From positions 1 to 64,000 of the forward strand of contig CAKTZA010000008.1 in the NCBI GenBank assembly GCA_934635045.1: 64,000 nucleotides of DNA, written 5' to 3'. The translations under genes and the position numbers were made by a program. Source of the stretch: an uncultured Kiritimatiellota bacterium. GTDB lineage: Bacteria > Verrucomicrobiota > Kiritimatiellia > RFP12 > UBA1067. This document shows positions 28,686 through 36,723 of the stretch, piece after piece (the first letter of the stretch is position 1; each line of letters begins with the position of its first letter). The notes below the pieces were generated by a model that had not been told where the DNA came from, ran no database searches, and saw nothing but the letters and a program-made list of their open reading frames with translations.

Positions 28686-29294
28686 ATGCGTGAACTCCTT
28701 TGGATTGTTGCGGCCTATCTCGTCGGCGGAATCCCGTTCGGCTACCTGATCGGACGCCTGCGCGGCGTGGACGTGCGGACGGTCGGCTCGAAGAACATCG
28801 GCGCGACGAACGTCTTCCGCACGGTCGGCAAGAAATGGGGGCTTCTCGCGTTCGCGTGCGATGTCCTGAAGGGGCTTCTGCCGACGCTCGCGGCGAAGGC
28901 GTACGGCGGCCCGGCGCTTTGGGTCGGCGTCGCGTGCGTCGTCGGCCACATGCTCACGCCCTACATGAGGTTCAAGGGCGGCAAGGGCGTGGCGACGGCG
29001 TTCGGCATGTTGATCGGCCTCATTCCCGGACTGGTCGGCGCGGCGTTCGCGCTTTTCGCGGTCGTCTTCGCCTGCTCGCACTACATTTCGCTCGGCAGTT
29101 GCTCGGCGGCCGCGTTCCTCGCGGTCGCGATCTGGTTTCCGGTGCTTGGCGCGGAGGGCGCGGCGAACCTGCCGCAGTGCGTACTCGTCACGCTGATTGC
29201 GCTCTTCGTCATCTGGAAGCACCGCGCGAACATTGTCCGCCTCGTGCGGGGCTCCGAGAACAAGATCTTCCTTTTCGGGAAAAGGGAACGGTAG
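28686..29294 (+). CDS. plsY: Glycerol-3-phosphate acyltransferase PlsY
   Basis: 202 residues, polytopic membrane enzyme that transfers acyl from acyl-phosphate to glycerol-3-phosphate, the first step of phospholipid synthesis. The three family motifs are present: GGIPFGYLIGRLRGVDVR followed by GSKNIGATNVFR; VVGHMLTPYMRFKGGKGVAT; and the C-terminal WKHRANIVRLVRGSENK. GAAAGG lies upstream of the ATG. Typical full length. Confidence 0.96.
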   Translation: MRELLWIVAAYLVGGIPFGYLIGRLRGVDVRTVGSKNIGATNVFRTVGKKWGLLAFACDVLKGLLPTLAAKAYGGPALWVGVACVVGHMLTPYMRFKGGKGVATAFGMLIGLIPGLVGAAFALFAVVFACSHYISLGSCSAAAFLAVAIWFPVLGAEGAANLPQCVLVTLIALFVIWKHRANIVRLVRGSENKIFLFGKRER

Positions 29295-29325
29295 GGTCGG
29301 CCTTGCTCCCGGCTGGACGCGCGCC

Positions 29326-30831
29326 ATGAATCTGTTCGCAGTCTCGTTCTTCGCCTTGGCGGCGACGTTCACGCGTCCGATGGAGCGTGTCTCGTCGCTG
29401 GATCCCGCCCAGTCGCGTTCGCTCTATGACGCGCATGCCATCGGGCTCCTCTACGAGATGCCGCTCGCGATCGACTACAAGGCGCGGCCCTATCGCCTGG
29501 TGCCCGGCTTCTGCGAATTGCCCGACGTCTCGGCGGACGGCCTTGTCTATACCTTTCGCGTGGCGCATTCGACGGGAGCGTTGACGGCGTTTGACGTCGT
29601 GCGGTCGCTGGAACGGTTGCGCGATCCGAACGCCGTCTCGCCGAACGGCTGGATCCTGAAGGACGTCGCGACGATTGCCGCGCCCGATGCGCAGACGGTC
29701 GTCATCACGCTGAAGCGGCGCTGCCATTTCTTCCCGTGGCTCCTGTCGGTGCCGGCGACCGCTGTGCGCGGCCCGCAGGGTGAGGGGACAGGCCCCTACA
29801 CGCTCACGCGCTGGCGGAAGAACCACGAGATGGTGTTTGAGAGAAGAGGGAACGGGGAAGAGGGAATGGGGAACGGGGAACAGGGAATGGGGTTTGATGT
29901 CGTCCGCTATTTGGTGGTTGACGACGTGTCGACGCAGTGGCTCATGTTCCTGAAGGGCGAGATCGATTTTCTCGGCGAGATCTCGCGCGACAACTGGGAT
30001 TCGATTGTCGGCGCGGACGGACGGCTGGATCCGGCACTGTCGGCGCAGGGCGTGAAGCTGCATTCGATTGCCGCGCTTGACGTGCTGTACGTCGGCATCA
30101 ACATGCGCGATCCTGTGCTGGGGCCGAACCGCAAGCTGCGGCAGGCGCTGAACGCGGCGTTCGATTCCGCCGCTTGGGAGAAGTTCTACAACGGACGCAT
30201 CCAGCGCGGCGACGGACCCGTGCCGCCAGGCGTCGAGGGACGGCTGGAGACGCCGTTTCCCTACGCTTTCGACCTCGGCAAGGCGCGGCGACTCATGGTC
30301 GAGGCGGGCTATCCGGGCGGCATCGACCCGCAGACGGGGCGGCGGCTCGTGCTGACGCTTTCGATTGGACGCGCCTCGCAGGAGAGCCGCGAGGCGGCCG
30401 AGCTGATGGCGGCGTTCTACGAGCGGATTGGCGTGAAGCTCGAATGTGACTTCAAGACGTGGGACGCCTTCCTCAAGGCGACGGGCGAAGGGCGCGTCCA
30501 GATGTTTCGCATGGGCTGGGTCGGCGACTATCCCGACGCGCAGAACTTCCTGCAGCTCTTCTACTCGAAGAACCTCGCGCCGGGGCCGAACCGCGCGGCC
30601 TACGTCAACGCGGCGTTCGACCGCGCCTACGAGGCCGCGCTGGCCGCGCCGACGGCCGCCGAGCGGAACGCGCACTGGGCGAAATGCCAGGAGATTGTCC
30701 GTGAGGACTGCCCGTGGATTTTCACGCACTACAACCGGGCGTATTCGCTGACGCGCCCGAACGTCGGCAACTACGTGCCGACCGATTTTCCATACGGAGT
30801 TGAACAGTACTATGAAAACGTTGTACCTTGA
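29326..30831 (+). CDS. Peptide/oligopeptide ABC-transporter substrate-binding protein (SBP family 5)
   Basis: 501 residues from the ATG at 29326, with a short N-terminal signal-like segment (NLFAVSFFALAATF) and no lipobox cysteine. Family-5 marks are VYTFRVA near residue 75, the GTGPYTL loop, a LYVGINM-DPVLGPNRKLRQA block (AFD following) and the PDAQNFLQLFYSKN region. It would bind peptides or similar solutes in the periplasm; no permease genes are adjacent. A tandem-repeat insertion encodes a Gly/Glu/Met/Asn-rich stretch at about residues 174-189. The last codons overlap tsaB. Confidence 0.85.
   Translation: MNLFAVSFFALAATFTRPMERVSSLDPAQSRSLYDAHAIGLLYEMPLAIDYKARPYRLVPGFCELPDVSADGLVYTFRVAHSTGALTAFDVVRSLERLRDPNAVSPNGWILKDVATIAAPDAQTVVITLKRRCHFFPWLLSVPATAVRGPQGEGTGPYTLTRWRKNHEMVFERRGNGEEGMGNGEQGMGFDVVRYLVVDDVSTQWLMFLKGEIDFLGEISRDNWDSIVGADGRLDPALSAQGVKLHSIAALDVLYVGINMRDPVLGPNRKLRQALNAAFDSAAWEKFYNGRIQRGDGPVPPGVEGRLETPFPYAFDLGKARRLMVEAGYPGGIDPQTGRRLVLTLSIGRASQESREAAELMAAFYERIGVKLECDFKTWDAFLKATGEGRVQMFRMGWVGDYPDAQNFLQLFYSKNLAPGPNRAAYVNAAFDRAYEAALAAPTAAERNAHWAKCQEIVREDCPWIFTHYNRAYSLTRPNVGNYVPTDFPYGVEQYYENVVP
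29848..29892 (+). repeat. In-frame GGGAAYGGGGAA tandem repeat inside the SBP gene
   Basis: Alternating GGGAACGGGGAA and GGGAATGGGGAA units encode GNGEEGMGNGEQGMG, which does not look like SBP sequence. A GGGGACAGGCCCC element sits 50 bp upstream at 29784-29796, within the conserved GTGPY codons. Confidence 0.7.
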
Positions 30832-31405
30832 GCGTTCGACCGGATCTGTCCGCGACGGCAATTGGATCGCCTCGCTGGAACTCGACGGCGTCGAGCGGAT
30901 TGTCGTGGGGACAGGCCCCGGCTCGTTCGCCGGCATCCGGGCGGCCCTTGCCTTTGCGCAGGGGTTCGCCTTGGGGCGTCCCTGCGAGGTCTTGGGGCTG
31001 CCGTCGCCCTGCGCAATCGCCGCCCAGCTGGGCGGAAAGGGGCCGCTCGCCGTCATTGGCGATGCGCGGCGCGGCAAGCTTTGGATTTCGCTATTTGACG
31101 GTTTTTCGCTTGTTCGCGACATTTTTCAAATCGATTCGGGCGTTTCTGTGGGGCCTGTCCCCACAATTTCGGGGTCTGTCCCCAGGGATTTGTCTGAAGT
31201 TCTGGTGGGGTCTGTCCCCACGGATTGTCGGGTTGTGACGCCGGACGAGGCGCGCATCGGCGCGATGCTGAAGGCGGCGTTTGGTGCGCGCTACCTTGGG
31301 GGACAGACCCCGACGGCTGAAGGGCTGAGGGCTTTTGCCGAGGCGAATCCGTCGCTCCTGACGCCGGAGCCCCGGCCGATCTACCTGAATCCGGCTGTCC
31401 GCTAA
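30812..31405 (+). CDS. tsaB: tRNA threonylcarbamoyladenosine biosynthesis protein TsaB, repeat-interrupted
   Basis: 197 residues from the ATG at 30812, overlapping the upstream gene. TsaB is the partner of TsaD in forming t6A37 on ANN-decoding tRNAs. Family motifs are VGTGPGSFAGIRAALAFAQG near residue 31, a GLPSPCAIA-like segment and the DARRGKLWISLFDG strand. Residues about 113-167 coincide with four copies of the GGGGYCTGTCCCC element and read as VGPVPT, GSVPR, VGSVPT and GGQTPT. The frame is kept. The C terminus (RPIYLNPAVR) matches the family YLR-like end. The N-terminal actin-like strand is short. Confidence 0.82.
   Translation: MKTLYLERSTGSVRDGNWIASLELDGVERIVVGTGPGSFAGIRAALAFAQGFALGRPCEVLGLPSPCAIAAQLGGKGPLAVIGDARRGKLWISLFDGFSLVRDIFQIDSGVSVGPVPTISGSVPRDLSEVLVGSVPTDCRVVTPDEARIGAMLKAAFGARYLGGQTPTAEGLRAFAEANPSLLTPEPRPIYLNPAVR
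31150..31311. repeat. Four GGGG-CTGTCCCC elements inside tsaB
   Basis: Copies at 31150-31162, 31171-31183, 31207-31219 and (reverse orientation) 31299-31311. All keep the reading frame open. Confidence 0.85.
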
Positions 31406-31407
31406 TT

Positions 31408-31416
31408 TGCTATAAT
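31408..31416 (+). promoter_or_regulatory. Extended -10 promoter of glnS
   Basis: TGC followed by TATAAT (31411-31416). The ATG at 31428 leaves only 11 nt after the -10, so the mRNA would have a leader of about 4-5 nt and no ribosome site. Confidence 0.65.
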
Positions 31417-31427
31417 ACGCACTACCT

Positions 31428-33146
31428 ATGAACGAATCAGACACGTCTCGTCACTTCCTCAGGCAGTGGATCGAAAAGGACGTCGCCGACGGCAAGACCG
31501 GCGGCAAGGTCGTCACGCGCTTCCCGCCTGAGCCCAACGGCTACATCCACATCGGCCACGCGAAGGCCGTGTGCGTCGATTTCGGCATGGCGCAGCTCTT
31601 CGGCGGCGAGTGCCACCTGCGGCTGGACGACACGAACCCGACGAAGGAGTCCGACGAGTACGCCGAGAACATCAAGCGCGACATCAACTGGCTCGGCTTC
31701 CAGTGGAGCGGCCCCGGCGACGCGGGCGAGCCCGGCTTCTACAACGCCTCGAACATGTTCGACACGATGTTCGCGATCGCCGAGGAGCTGATCCGGCGCG
31801 GGCAGGCCTACTGCTGCAACCTGACGCAGGAGGAGTGGAAGGCGTATCGCGGCGTCCCGGAACGGCCGGGCACGCCCTCGCCCTCGCGCGACACCGACCC
31901 GGCGCGGAACCTCCGGATCTTCCACGAGATGCGCGACGGCAAGTACGCTGACGGCGAATGGTGCCTGCGCGCGAAGATCGACATGGCCTCGCCGAACATC
32001 CATTTCCGCGACCCGGTCCTCTACCGCATCCGCCACGTCGCGCACTACCACCTCGGCGACAAGTGGTGCGTCTACCCGATGTACGACTTTGCGCATCCGA
32101 TCGAGGACGCGCTGGAGGGCGTCACGCACTCGATGTGCACGCTGGAGTTCGAGGTGCACCGTCCGCTCTACGACTGGGTCGTCGACCGCATGGACGAGCA
32201 GGGGCTTCTGCCGGTGCGCAACGGCGTCAAGATCCGCACGCAGCAGCGCGAGTTCGCGCGTCTCAACCTCACGTACACGGTGATGTCGAAGCGCCTCCTG
32301 CTCCAGATGGTGCAGGACGGGCGCGTCAACGGCTGGGACGACCCCCGCATGCCGACGGTGTGCGGGATGCGCCGGCGCGGCTACACGCCGGGGGCGATCC
32401 GCGAGTTCTGCGACCGCATCGGCGTCTCGAAGGTCGAGAGCGAGTCGGATCCCGCGCTCCTCGAATGGTGCGTGCGCGAGGAGCTGAACCGGACGGCGAC
32501 GCGCCGCATGGCCGTCCTCGATCCCGTGAAGGTCGTGATCGACAACTGGGAGCCGTCGGCGCGCCGCCTGGTCGAGTTGCCGAACAATCCGACGGACGAG
32601 ACGGCCGGGACGCGGCAGGTCGCGTTCGGAAGGGAGATCTGGATCGACCGTGCGGACTTCATGGAGGTGCCGGAGAAGAAGTTCTTCCGCATGGCGCCGG
32701 GGCAGGAGGTGCGTCTCCGGGGTGCCTGCATCTTCAGGTGCACGGACTGCGTCAAGGACGCGGACGGCGCGGTCGTCGAGATCCACGGCACGTGGGACGA
32801 GGCGTCGTGGGGCGGCAACGCGGCGGACGGCCGCAAGGTGAAGGGGACAATCCACTGGGTCGACTGCGCGACGGGCGTCAAGGCCGAAGTGCGCCTCTAC
32901 GACCGCCTCTTCACGGAGAAGGATCCGCTGAAGGACGGCAGCGAGAACTTCCTGAAGTATCTCAACCCCGATTCGCTCAAGGTCGTGACGGGCTACGTCG
33001 AGCCGGCGCTCGGCGCGGCGCAGGCGAACGAACACTTCCAGTTCGAGCGCACGGGCTACTTCATCGCGGATGCGGTGGACTCGAAGCCGGGCGCGCCCGT
33101 CTTCAACCGCACCTGCACGCTCAAGGACTCCTACAAGCCCGCGTAG
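31428..33146 (+). CDS. glnS: Glutaminyl-tRNA synthetase
   Basis: 572 residues. Class I synthetase that charges tRNA-Gln directly. The HIGH region reads RFPPEPNGYIHIGHAKAV, the GlnRS-specific LRLDDTNPTKE follows, and the KMSKS-equivalent is VMSKRLL. MYDFAHPIEDALEGVTHS and the FEVHRPLYDW block distinguish GlnRS from GluRS. The C-terminal beta-barrel anticodon domain is present. Its presence implies that glutaminylation is direct rather than through GatCAB alone. No Shine-Dalgarno site is seen; see the promoter entry. Confidence 0.95.
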   Translation: MNESDTSRHFLRQWIEKDVADGKTGGKVVTRFPPEPNGYIHIGHAKAVCVDFGMAQLFGGECHLRLDDTNPTKESDEYAENIKRDINWLGFQWSGPGDAGEPGFYNASNMFDTMFAIAEELIRRGQAYCCNLTQEEWKAYRGVPERPGTPSPSRDTDPARNLRIFHEMRDGKYADGEWCLRAKIDMASPNIHFRDPVLYRIRHVAHYHLGDKWCVYPMYDFAHPIEDALEGVTHSMCTLEFEVHRPLYDWVVDRMDEQGLLPVRNGVKIRTQQREFARLNLTYTVMSKRLLLQMVQDGRVNGWDDPRMPTVCGMRRRGYTPGAIREFCDRIGVSKVESESDPALLEWCVREELNRTATRRMAVLDPVKVVIDNWEPSARRLVELPNNPTDETAGTRQVAFGREIWIDRADFMEVPEKKFFRMAPGQEVRLRGACIFRCTDCVKDADGAVVEIHGTWDEASWGGNAADGRKVKGTIHWVDCATGVKAEVRLYDRLFTEKDPLKDGSENFLKYLNPDSLKVVTGYVEPALGAAQANEHFQFERTGYFIADAVDSKPGAPVFNRTCTLKDSYKPA

Positions 33147-33161
33147 GCGACGGAGGCGGCG

Positions 33162-34541
33162 ATGCGTCAGATGTCGCTGATCGAGGGGGCGTTGGCGGAC
33201 GGCGAGAACGCCGCGCCGGAGCCGTTGGCCGCGCGGATGCGTCCGCGCGACCTGTCGGAGTTCGTCGGCCAGGAGCATCTGGTCGGCGAAGGCAAGCTGC
33301 TGCGGCAAATGATCGAGCGCGACCAGATTCCGTCGATGATCCTCTGGGGGCCGCCCGGCGTCGGCAAGACGACGCTCGCGAACGTGATCGCGAACCTGAC
33401 GAAGGCCGAGTTCGTCAACTACTCGGCCGTGACGAGCGGCATCAAGGAGATCAAGGAAATCATGGCGCGCGCCGAGTCTGGCCGCCGCGTCGGCATTCGC
33501 ACCGTCCTCTTCGTGGACGAGATTCACCGCTTCAACAAGGCGCAGCAGGACGCCTTTCTGCCGTTCGTCGAGCAGGGCTCGATCATCCTCATTGGCGCGA
33601 CGACGGAGAACCCGAGCTTCGAGGTCAACTCCGCGCTCCTTTCGCGGTGCAAGGTGTTCGTCCTGAAGGGGCTGACCGAAGACGACCTCGTGCGCCTCCT
33701 GCGCCGCGCGCTCACGTCTGAGCGCGGCTTCGGCAAGCTGGACGTGCAGGCGAGCGACGAGACGTTGCGCAAGATCGCGGTCTACGCGAACGGCGACGCG
33801 CGTCACGCGCTCGGCACGCTGGAGACGGCGGTCGCGAACGCGGCGTTCGGGGCGGACGGACGGCCCGCGATTACGGAGGACGTCCTCTCGCAGGTCGTGA
33901 GCCGCAAGGCGCTCCTCTACGACAAGAACGGCGAAGAGCACTACAACATCATTTCGGCCCTGCACAAGTCGATGCGCAACTCCGATCCGGACGCGGCGGT
34001 CTACTGGCTCGCGCGCATGCTGGAGGGCGGGGAGGATCCGCTCTACATCGCGCGGCGGTGCGTCCGCTTCGCGAGCGAGGACGTGGGGCTCGCCGACCCG
34101 AACGCGCTTCTGCTCGCGAACGCCGTCTGGGACGCCTGCCACAATCTCGGCGTGCCGGAATGCAGCGTGCACCTGACGCAGATTGTCGTCTACCTTGCGC
34201 TTGCCCCGAAGTCGAACGCGATGGAGGAGGCGTACAACCGGGCGGCGGCGGACGCGCAGAAGATGATGGCCGAGCCGGTGCCGCTGCAGATCCGCAATGC
34301 GCCGACGCGGCTCATGAAGAGCCTTGACTACGGCAAGGGCTACGTCTACGCGCACGACACGGACGAGAAGATCGCGCGGATGTCATGTCTGCCCGAGTCG
34401 CTGGAGGGGCGGCGCTACTACACGCCGACGGGGCTTGGCCGCGAGGCGAACCTGAAGGCGCGGTTGGAGGCCGTCCGCGCCTGGCGCGAGGGCCGCACGG
34501 ACACGCCGCCGTTCGCCTCGCCCGCCTACGCGACGCGCTGA
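33162..34541 (+). CDS. rarA: Replication-associated recombination ATPase RarA/MgsA
   Basis: 459 residues, 15 bp after glnS. AAA+ ATPase related to clamp loaders that acts at stalled forks. The leader PLAARMRPRDLSEFVGQEHL is a family hallmark. Walker A is GPPGVGKTT, Walker B is VLFVDEIHRFNKAQQD, sensor 1 is GATTENPSFEV, and the C-terminal tetramerisation region has HYNIISALHKSMRNSDPDAA. Full length. Confidence 0.95.
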   Translation: MRQMSLIEGALADGENAAPEPLAARMRPRDLSEFVGQEHLVGEGKLLRQMIERDQIPSMILWGPPGVGKTTLANVIANLTKAEFVNYSAVTSGIKEIKEIMARAESGRRVGIRTVLFVDEIHRFNKAQQDAFLPFVEQGSIILIGATTENPSFEVNSALLSRCKVFVLKGLTEDDLVRLLRRALTSERGFGKLDVQASDETLRKIAVYANGDARHALGTLETAVANAAFGADGRPAITEDVLSQVVSRKALLYDKNGEEHYNIISALHKSMRNSDPDAAVYWLARMLEGGEDPLYIARRCVRFASEDVGLADPNALLLANAVWDACHNLGVPECSVHLTQIVVYLALAPKSNAMEEAYNRAAADAQKMMAEPVPLQIRNAPTRLMKSLDYGKGYVYAHDTDEKIARMSCLPESLEGRRYYTPTGLGREANLKARLEAVRAWREGRTDTPPFASPAYATR

Positions 34542-34577
34542 CGGCGGCGGTCGCGGCGAAAACCGCATCCGCGTTTT

Positions 34578-34586
34578 TGCTATAAT
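34578..34586 (+). promoter_or_regulatory. Extended -10 promoter giving a leaderless mRNA
   Basis: TGC plus TATAAT (34581-34586), with the ATG at 34594. Seven bases separate the -10 from the start codon, so transcription should begin at the ATG itself. Confidence 0.65.
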
Positions 34587-34593
34587 ATCCGCC

Positions 34594-35733
34594 ATGAAGA
34601 TCAGCAAGTATTCGTTCGGCATCGGCGACCGCTTCGCGCACGAGGGCGTCAACCAGCTCAAGGCGCTCATTGCGGCGGAAAAGAAGTTCGGCGTGCACTT
34701 CACGCCCGTCTGGAACAAGTCCAACCGCGAGCACACGATCATCGGCACCGAGCCGATGTCCACGCGCCAGGAGGCGGACGCGGCGGTGCGGGCGCTCGGC
34801 TATGCGGACGCCTACTTCTGCGACGCCGACCACATCAACATCTCGAACGTCGACAGGTTCCTGGACGCCTGCGACTTCTTCACGCTCGACGTCGCCGACT
34901 ACATTGGCAAGGAGGGATCGGTCGCGGAACGCTACGACGGCGCGATCCGCAAGGCCGGCGAGCTCTACCGCTACATTGCCGCGAAGAAGGGCGCGGAGAA
35001 CTTCGTGACCGAAGTCTCGATGGACGAGGTCGACCGCGCGCAGACGCCGGAGGAGGTGAAGTACATCCTCACGAAGATCGCCGAGGAGAAGATTCCCGTG
35101 CAGACCTTCGCGCCGAAGTTCACGGGCCGCTTCAACAAGGGCGTCGACTACGTCGGCGACCTCGACCGGTTCGCGCAGGAGTTCGAGGAGGACCTCAAGG
35201 TCATCCGGTGGGCGGTGCAGGAGCTCGGCCTGCCCGACAACCTCAAGCTCTCGATCCACTCCGGCTCCGACAAGTTCTCGATCTACCCGATCATGGGCCG
35301 GCTCATCCGCCAGTACGACATGGGCCTCCACATCAAGACGGCGGGCACGACGTGGCTGGAGGAGATCATCGGCCTCGCGCTCGCCGACCCGGCGGCGCTG
35401 AAGCTCGCGAAGCGGATCTACCGCGAGGCGCGGGCGCGCAAGGACGAGCTGACCGTGCCCTACGCGACCGTCATCGACGTCGACGAGGCGAAGCTGCCCG
35501 ACCCGGACGCCGTGGACGGCTGGAACGCGCAGACGTTCGCGAAGACGCTCCGCCATGACGAGGCCGAGCCGCTCTACAACCCGTCGTTCCGCCAGCTGAT
35601 CCACGTGTCCTTCAAGGTCGCGGCGGAGCTGAAGGACGAGTACATTCCCGCGCTCGAGCGCAGCGCCGACGTGATCGGCCGCGAGATCGAGGCGAATCTC
35701 GGCGACCGCCACATCCGGCGGCTCTTCGCGTGA
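34594..35733 (+). CDS. uxaE: Tagaturonate/fructuronate epimerase-like protein (UxaE family)
   Basis: 379 residues. The opening KISKYSFGIGDRFAHEGVNQL and the later LSIHSGSDKFSIYPIMGRL block resemble the UxaE family, which interconverts tagaturonate and fructuronate in hexuronate catabolism. Candidate catalytic residues are His and Asp/Glu in DADHIN and KTAGTTWLEE. No other uronate genes are next to it, so the specific substrate is inferred from family resemblance only. A GTG-started unknown gene overlaps its stop. Confidence 0.65.
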   Translation: MKISKYSFGIGDRFAHEGVNQLKALIAAEKKFGVHFTPVWNKSNREHTIIGTEPMSTRQEADAAVRALGYADAYFCDADHINISNVDRFLDACDFFTLDVADYIGKEGSVAERYDGAIRKAGELYRYIAAKKGAENFVTEVSMDEVDRAQTPEEVKYILTKIAEEKIPVQTFAPKFTGRFNKGVDYVGDLDRFAQEFEEDLKVIRWAVQELGLPDNLKLSIHSGSDKFSIYPIMGRLIRQYDMGLHIKTAGTTWLEEIIGLALADPAALKLAKRIYREARARKDELTVPYATVIDVDEAKLPDPDAVDGWNAQTFAKTLRHDEAEPLYNPSFRQLIHVSFKVAAELKDEYIPALERSADVIGREIEANLGDRHIRRLFA

Positions 35734-36641
35734 AGCGTCCCGACCCCGAGACGATCGGCGCGCGGATGGACGCCCTGGGGCTCTGGGACGTCCTCGTGCC
35801 CTACAACTTCGCCGTGAAGCCGCGCGGCACGGTCTTCCCGTACTTCTGCACGGTGCTGAAGGGCGACCAGAAGCCCGTGAAGGCGCGCCTCCTCATGCTG
35901 GAGGGCTGGCAGACCCTGCACGACTTCGTGCGTGTGCGGATGGATCGCAATTTCGGGTTCTATTCGCAGCCGATCGAGTTCCCGCACTTCGAGCTCGTCG
36001 TGCTGACGGACGGCGCCGTCAAGGTCTTCCGCGACGATGCGGGCTACATGCCGCAGGAAGTCGTCTCGGCGTCGGCGCGCGAACTGGTCGCGAAGATCCT
36101 CTGGGAGGCCTACGGCGTCTTCCTGCGCGTCGAGGGCGACCGCGCGCTGCCGCTCAAGTTCGCGGGCGACCGCGCCGTCTTCGCGCGCGTCGAGGACGCG
36201 CAGGGGCAGTGGTCGGACGTGCCGCTGGCGATTCCCGACCCGCCGCCGCACAAGGAGACGGTCACGCTGCCGAAAGAGCTCATCAAGTCGGCGCAGGACC
36301 TGCCGCTCGTCGCGGCGGACGCGCTGGAGCTCGACTTTAGGATGCTGCCGAACGTCATGACGCAGGAGCCGCGTCCGCGCTGCGTCTACGAGCTGGCGGC
36401 GGCGGACGGCCAGACGGGCGAGAGGGCGTTCGCGAGCCGCGTGTCGCTCCTGCCCGAGGGCGGGCTGCGCGCGCTCTGGGAGTCGATGCCCGTGCAGGTT
36501 CTGCACGAGATCGTCCGGCGCGGCAAGGTGCCGGGCGAGATCCGCGTCCGCGCCGGTCGCGTCTTCCGCCTGCTGCGTCCGCTCTGCCTGGAACTGCCGT
36601 TCAAGCTTTCGCTGCACGAGCGGCTCGAATTTTTGGTATAA
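35730..36641 (+). CDS. Protein of unknown function
   Basis: 303 residues from a GTG in a GTGA overlap with the epimerase-like gene. I do not recognise the family. It is predicted soluble: no signal peptide or membrane helix. It begins DPETIGARMDALGLWDVLVP and has a compact alpha/beta-looking N-terminal half (LLMLEGWQTLHDFVRV; FGFYSQPIEFPHFELVVL) and a C-terminal half rich in Arg/Leu. Coupling to the epimerase gene suggests a related role or shared expression. Its final codons contain the metK promoter -10. Confidence 0.7.
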   Translation: MKRPDPETIGARMDALGLWDVLVPYNFAVKPRGTVFPYFCTVLKGDQKPVKARLLMLEGWQTLHDFVRVRMDRNFGFYSQPIEFPHFELVVLTDGAVKVFRDDAGYMPQEVVSASARELVAKILWEAYGVFLRVEGDRALPLKFAGDRAVFARVEDAQGQWSDVPLAIPDPPPHKETVTLPKELIKSAQDLPLVAADALELDFRMLPNVMTQEPRPRCVYELAAADGQTGERAFASRVSLLPEGGLRALWESMPVQVLHEIVRRGKVPGEIRVRAGRVFRLLRPLCLELPFKLSLHERLEFLV

Positions 36642-36643
36642 TA
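36635..36643 (+). promoter_or_regulatory. Extended -10 promoter of metK
   Basis: TGG plus TATAAT (36638-36643). It overlaps the TAA stop of the upstream gene (36639-36641). Leader of about 75 nt with no riboswitch-like fold that I can recognise. Confidence 0.6.
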
Positions 36644-36723
36644 TCCGTCACTCATTTCAGTCTGTGACGATTCGGCGGGGTGCCGGACGTGTGACGGGCG
36701 AGAAAAGTCTACAGGGAATGAAA

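Noticed and set aside
36644..36723. SAM riboswitch in the metK leader
   Set aside because: The leader is only about 75 nt and shows no SAM-I or SAM-II type helices; likewise nothing convincing in the 66-nt gap before metY.
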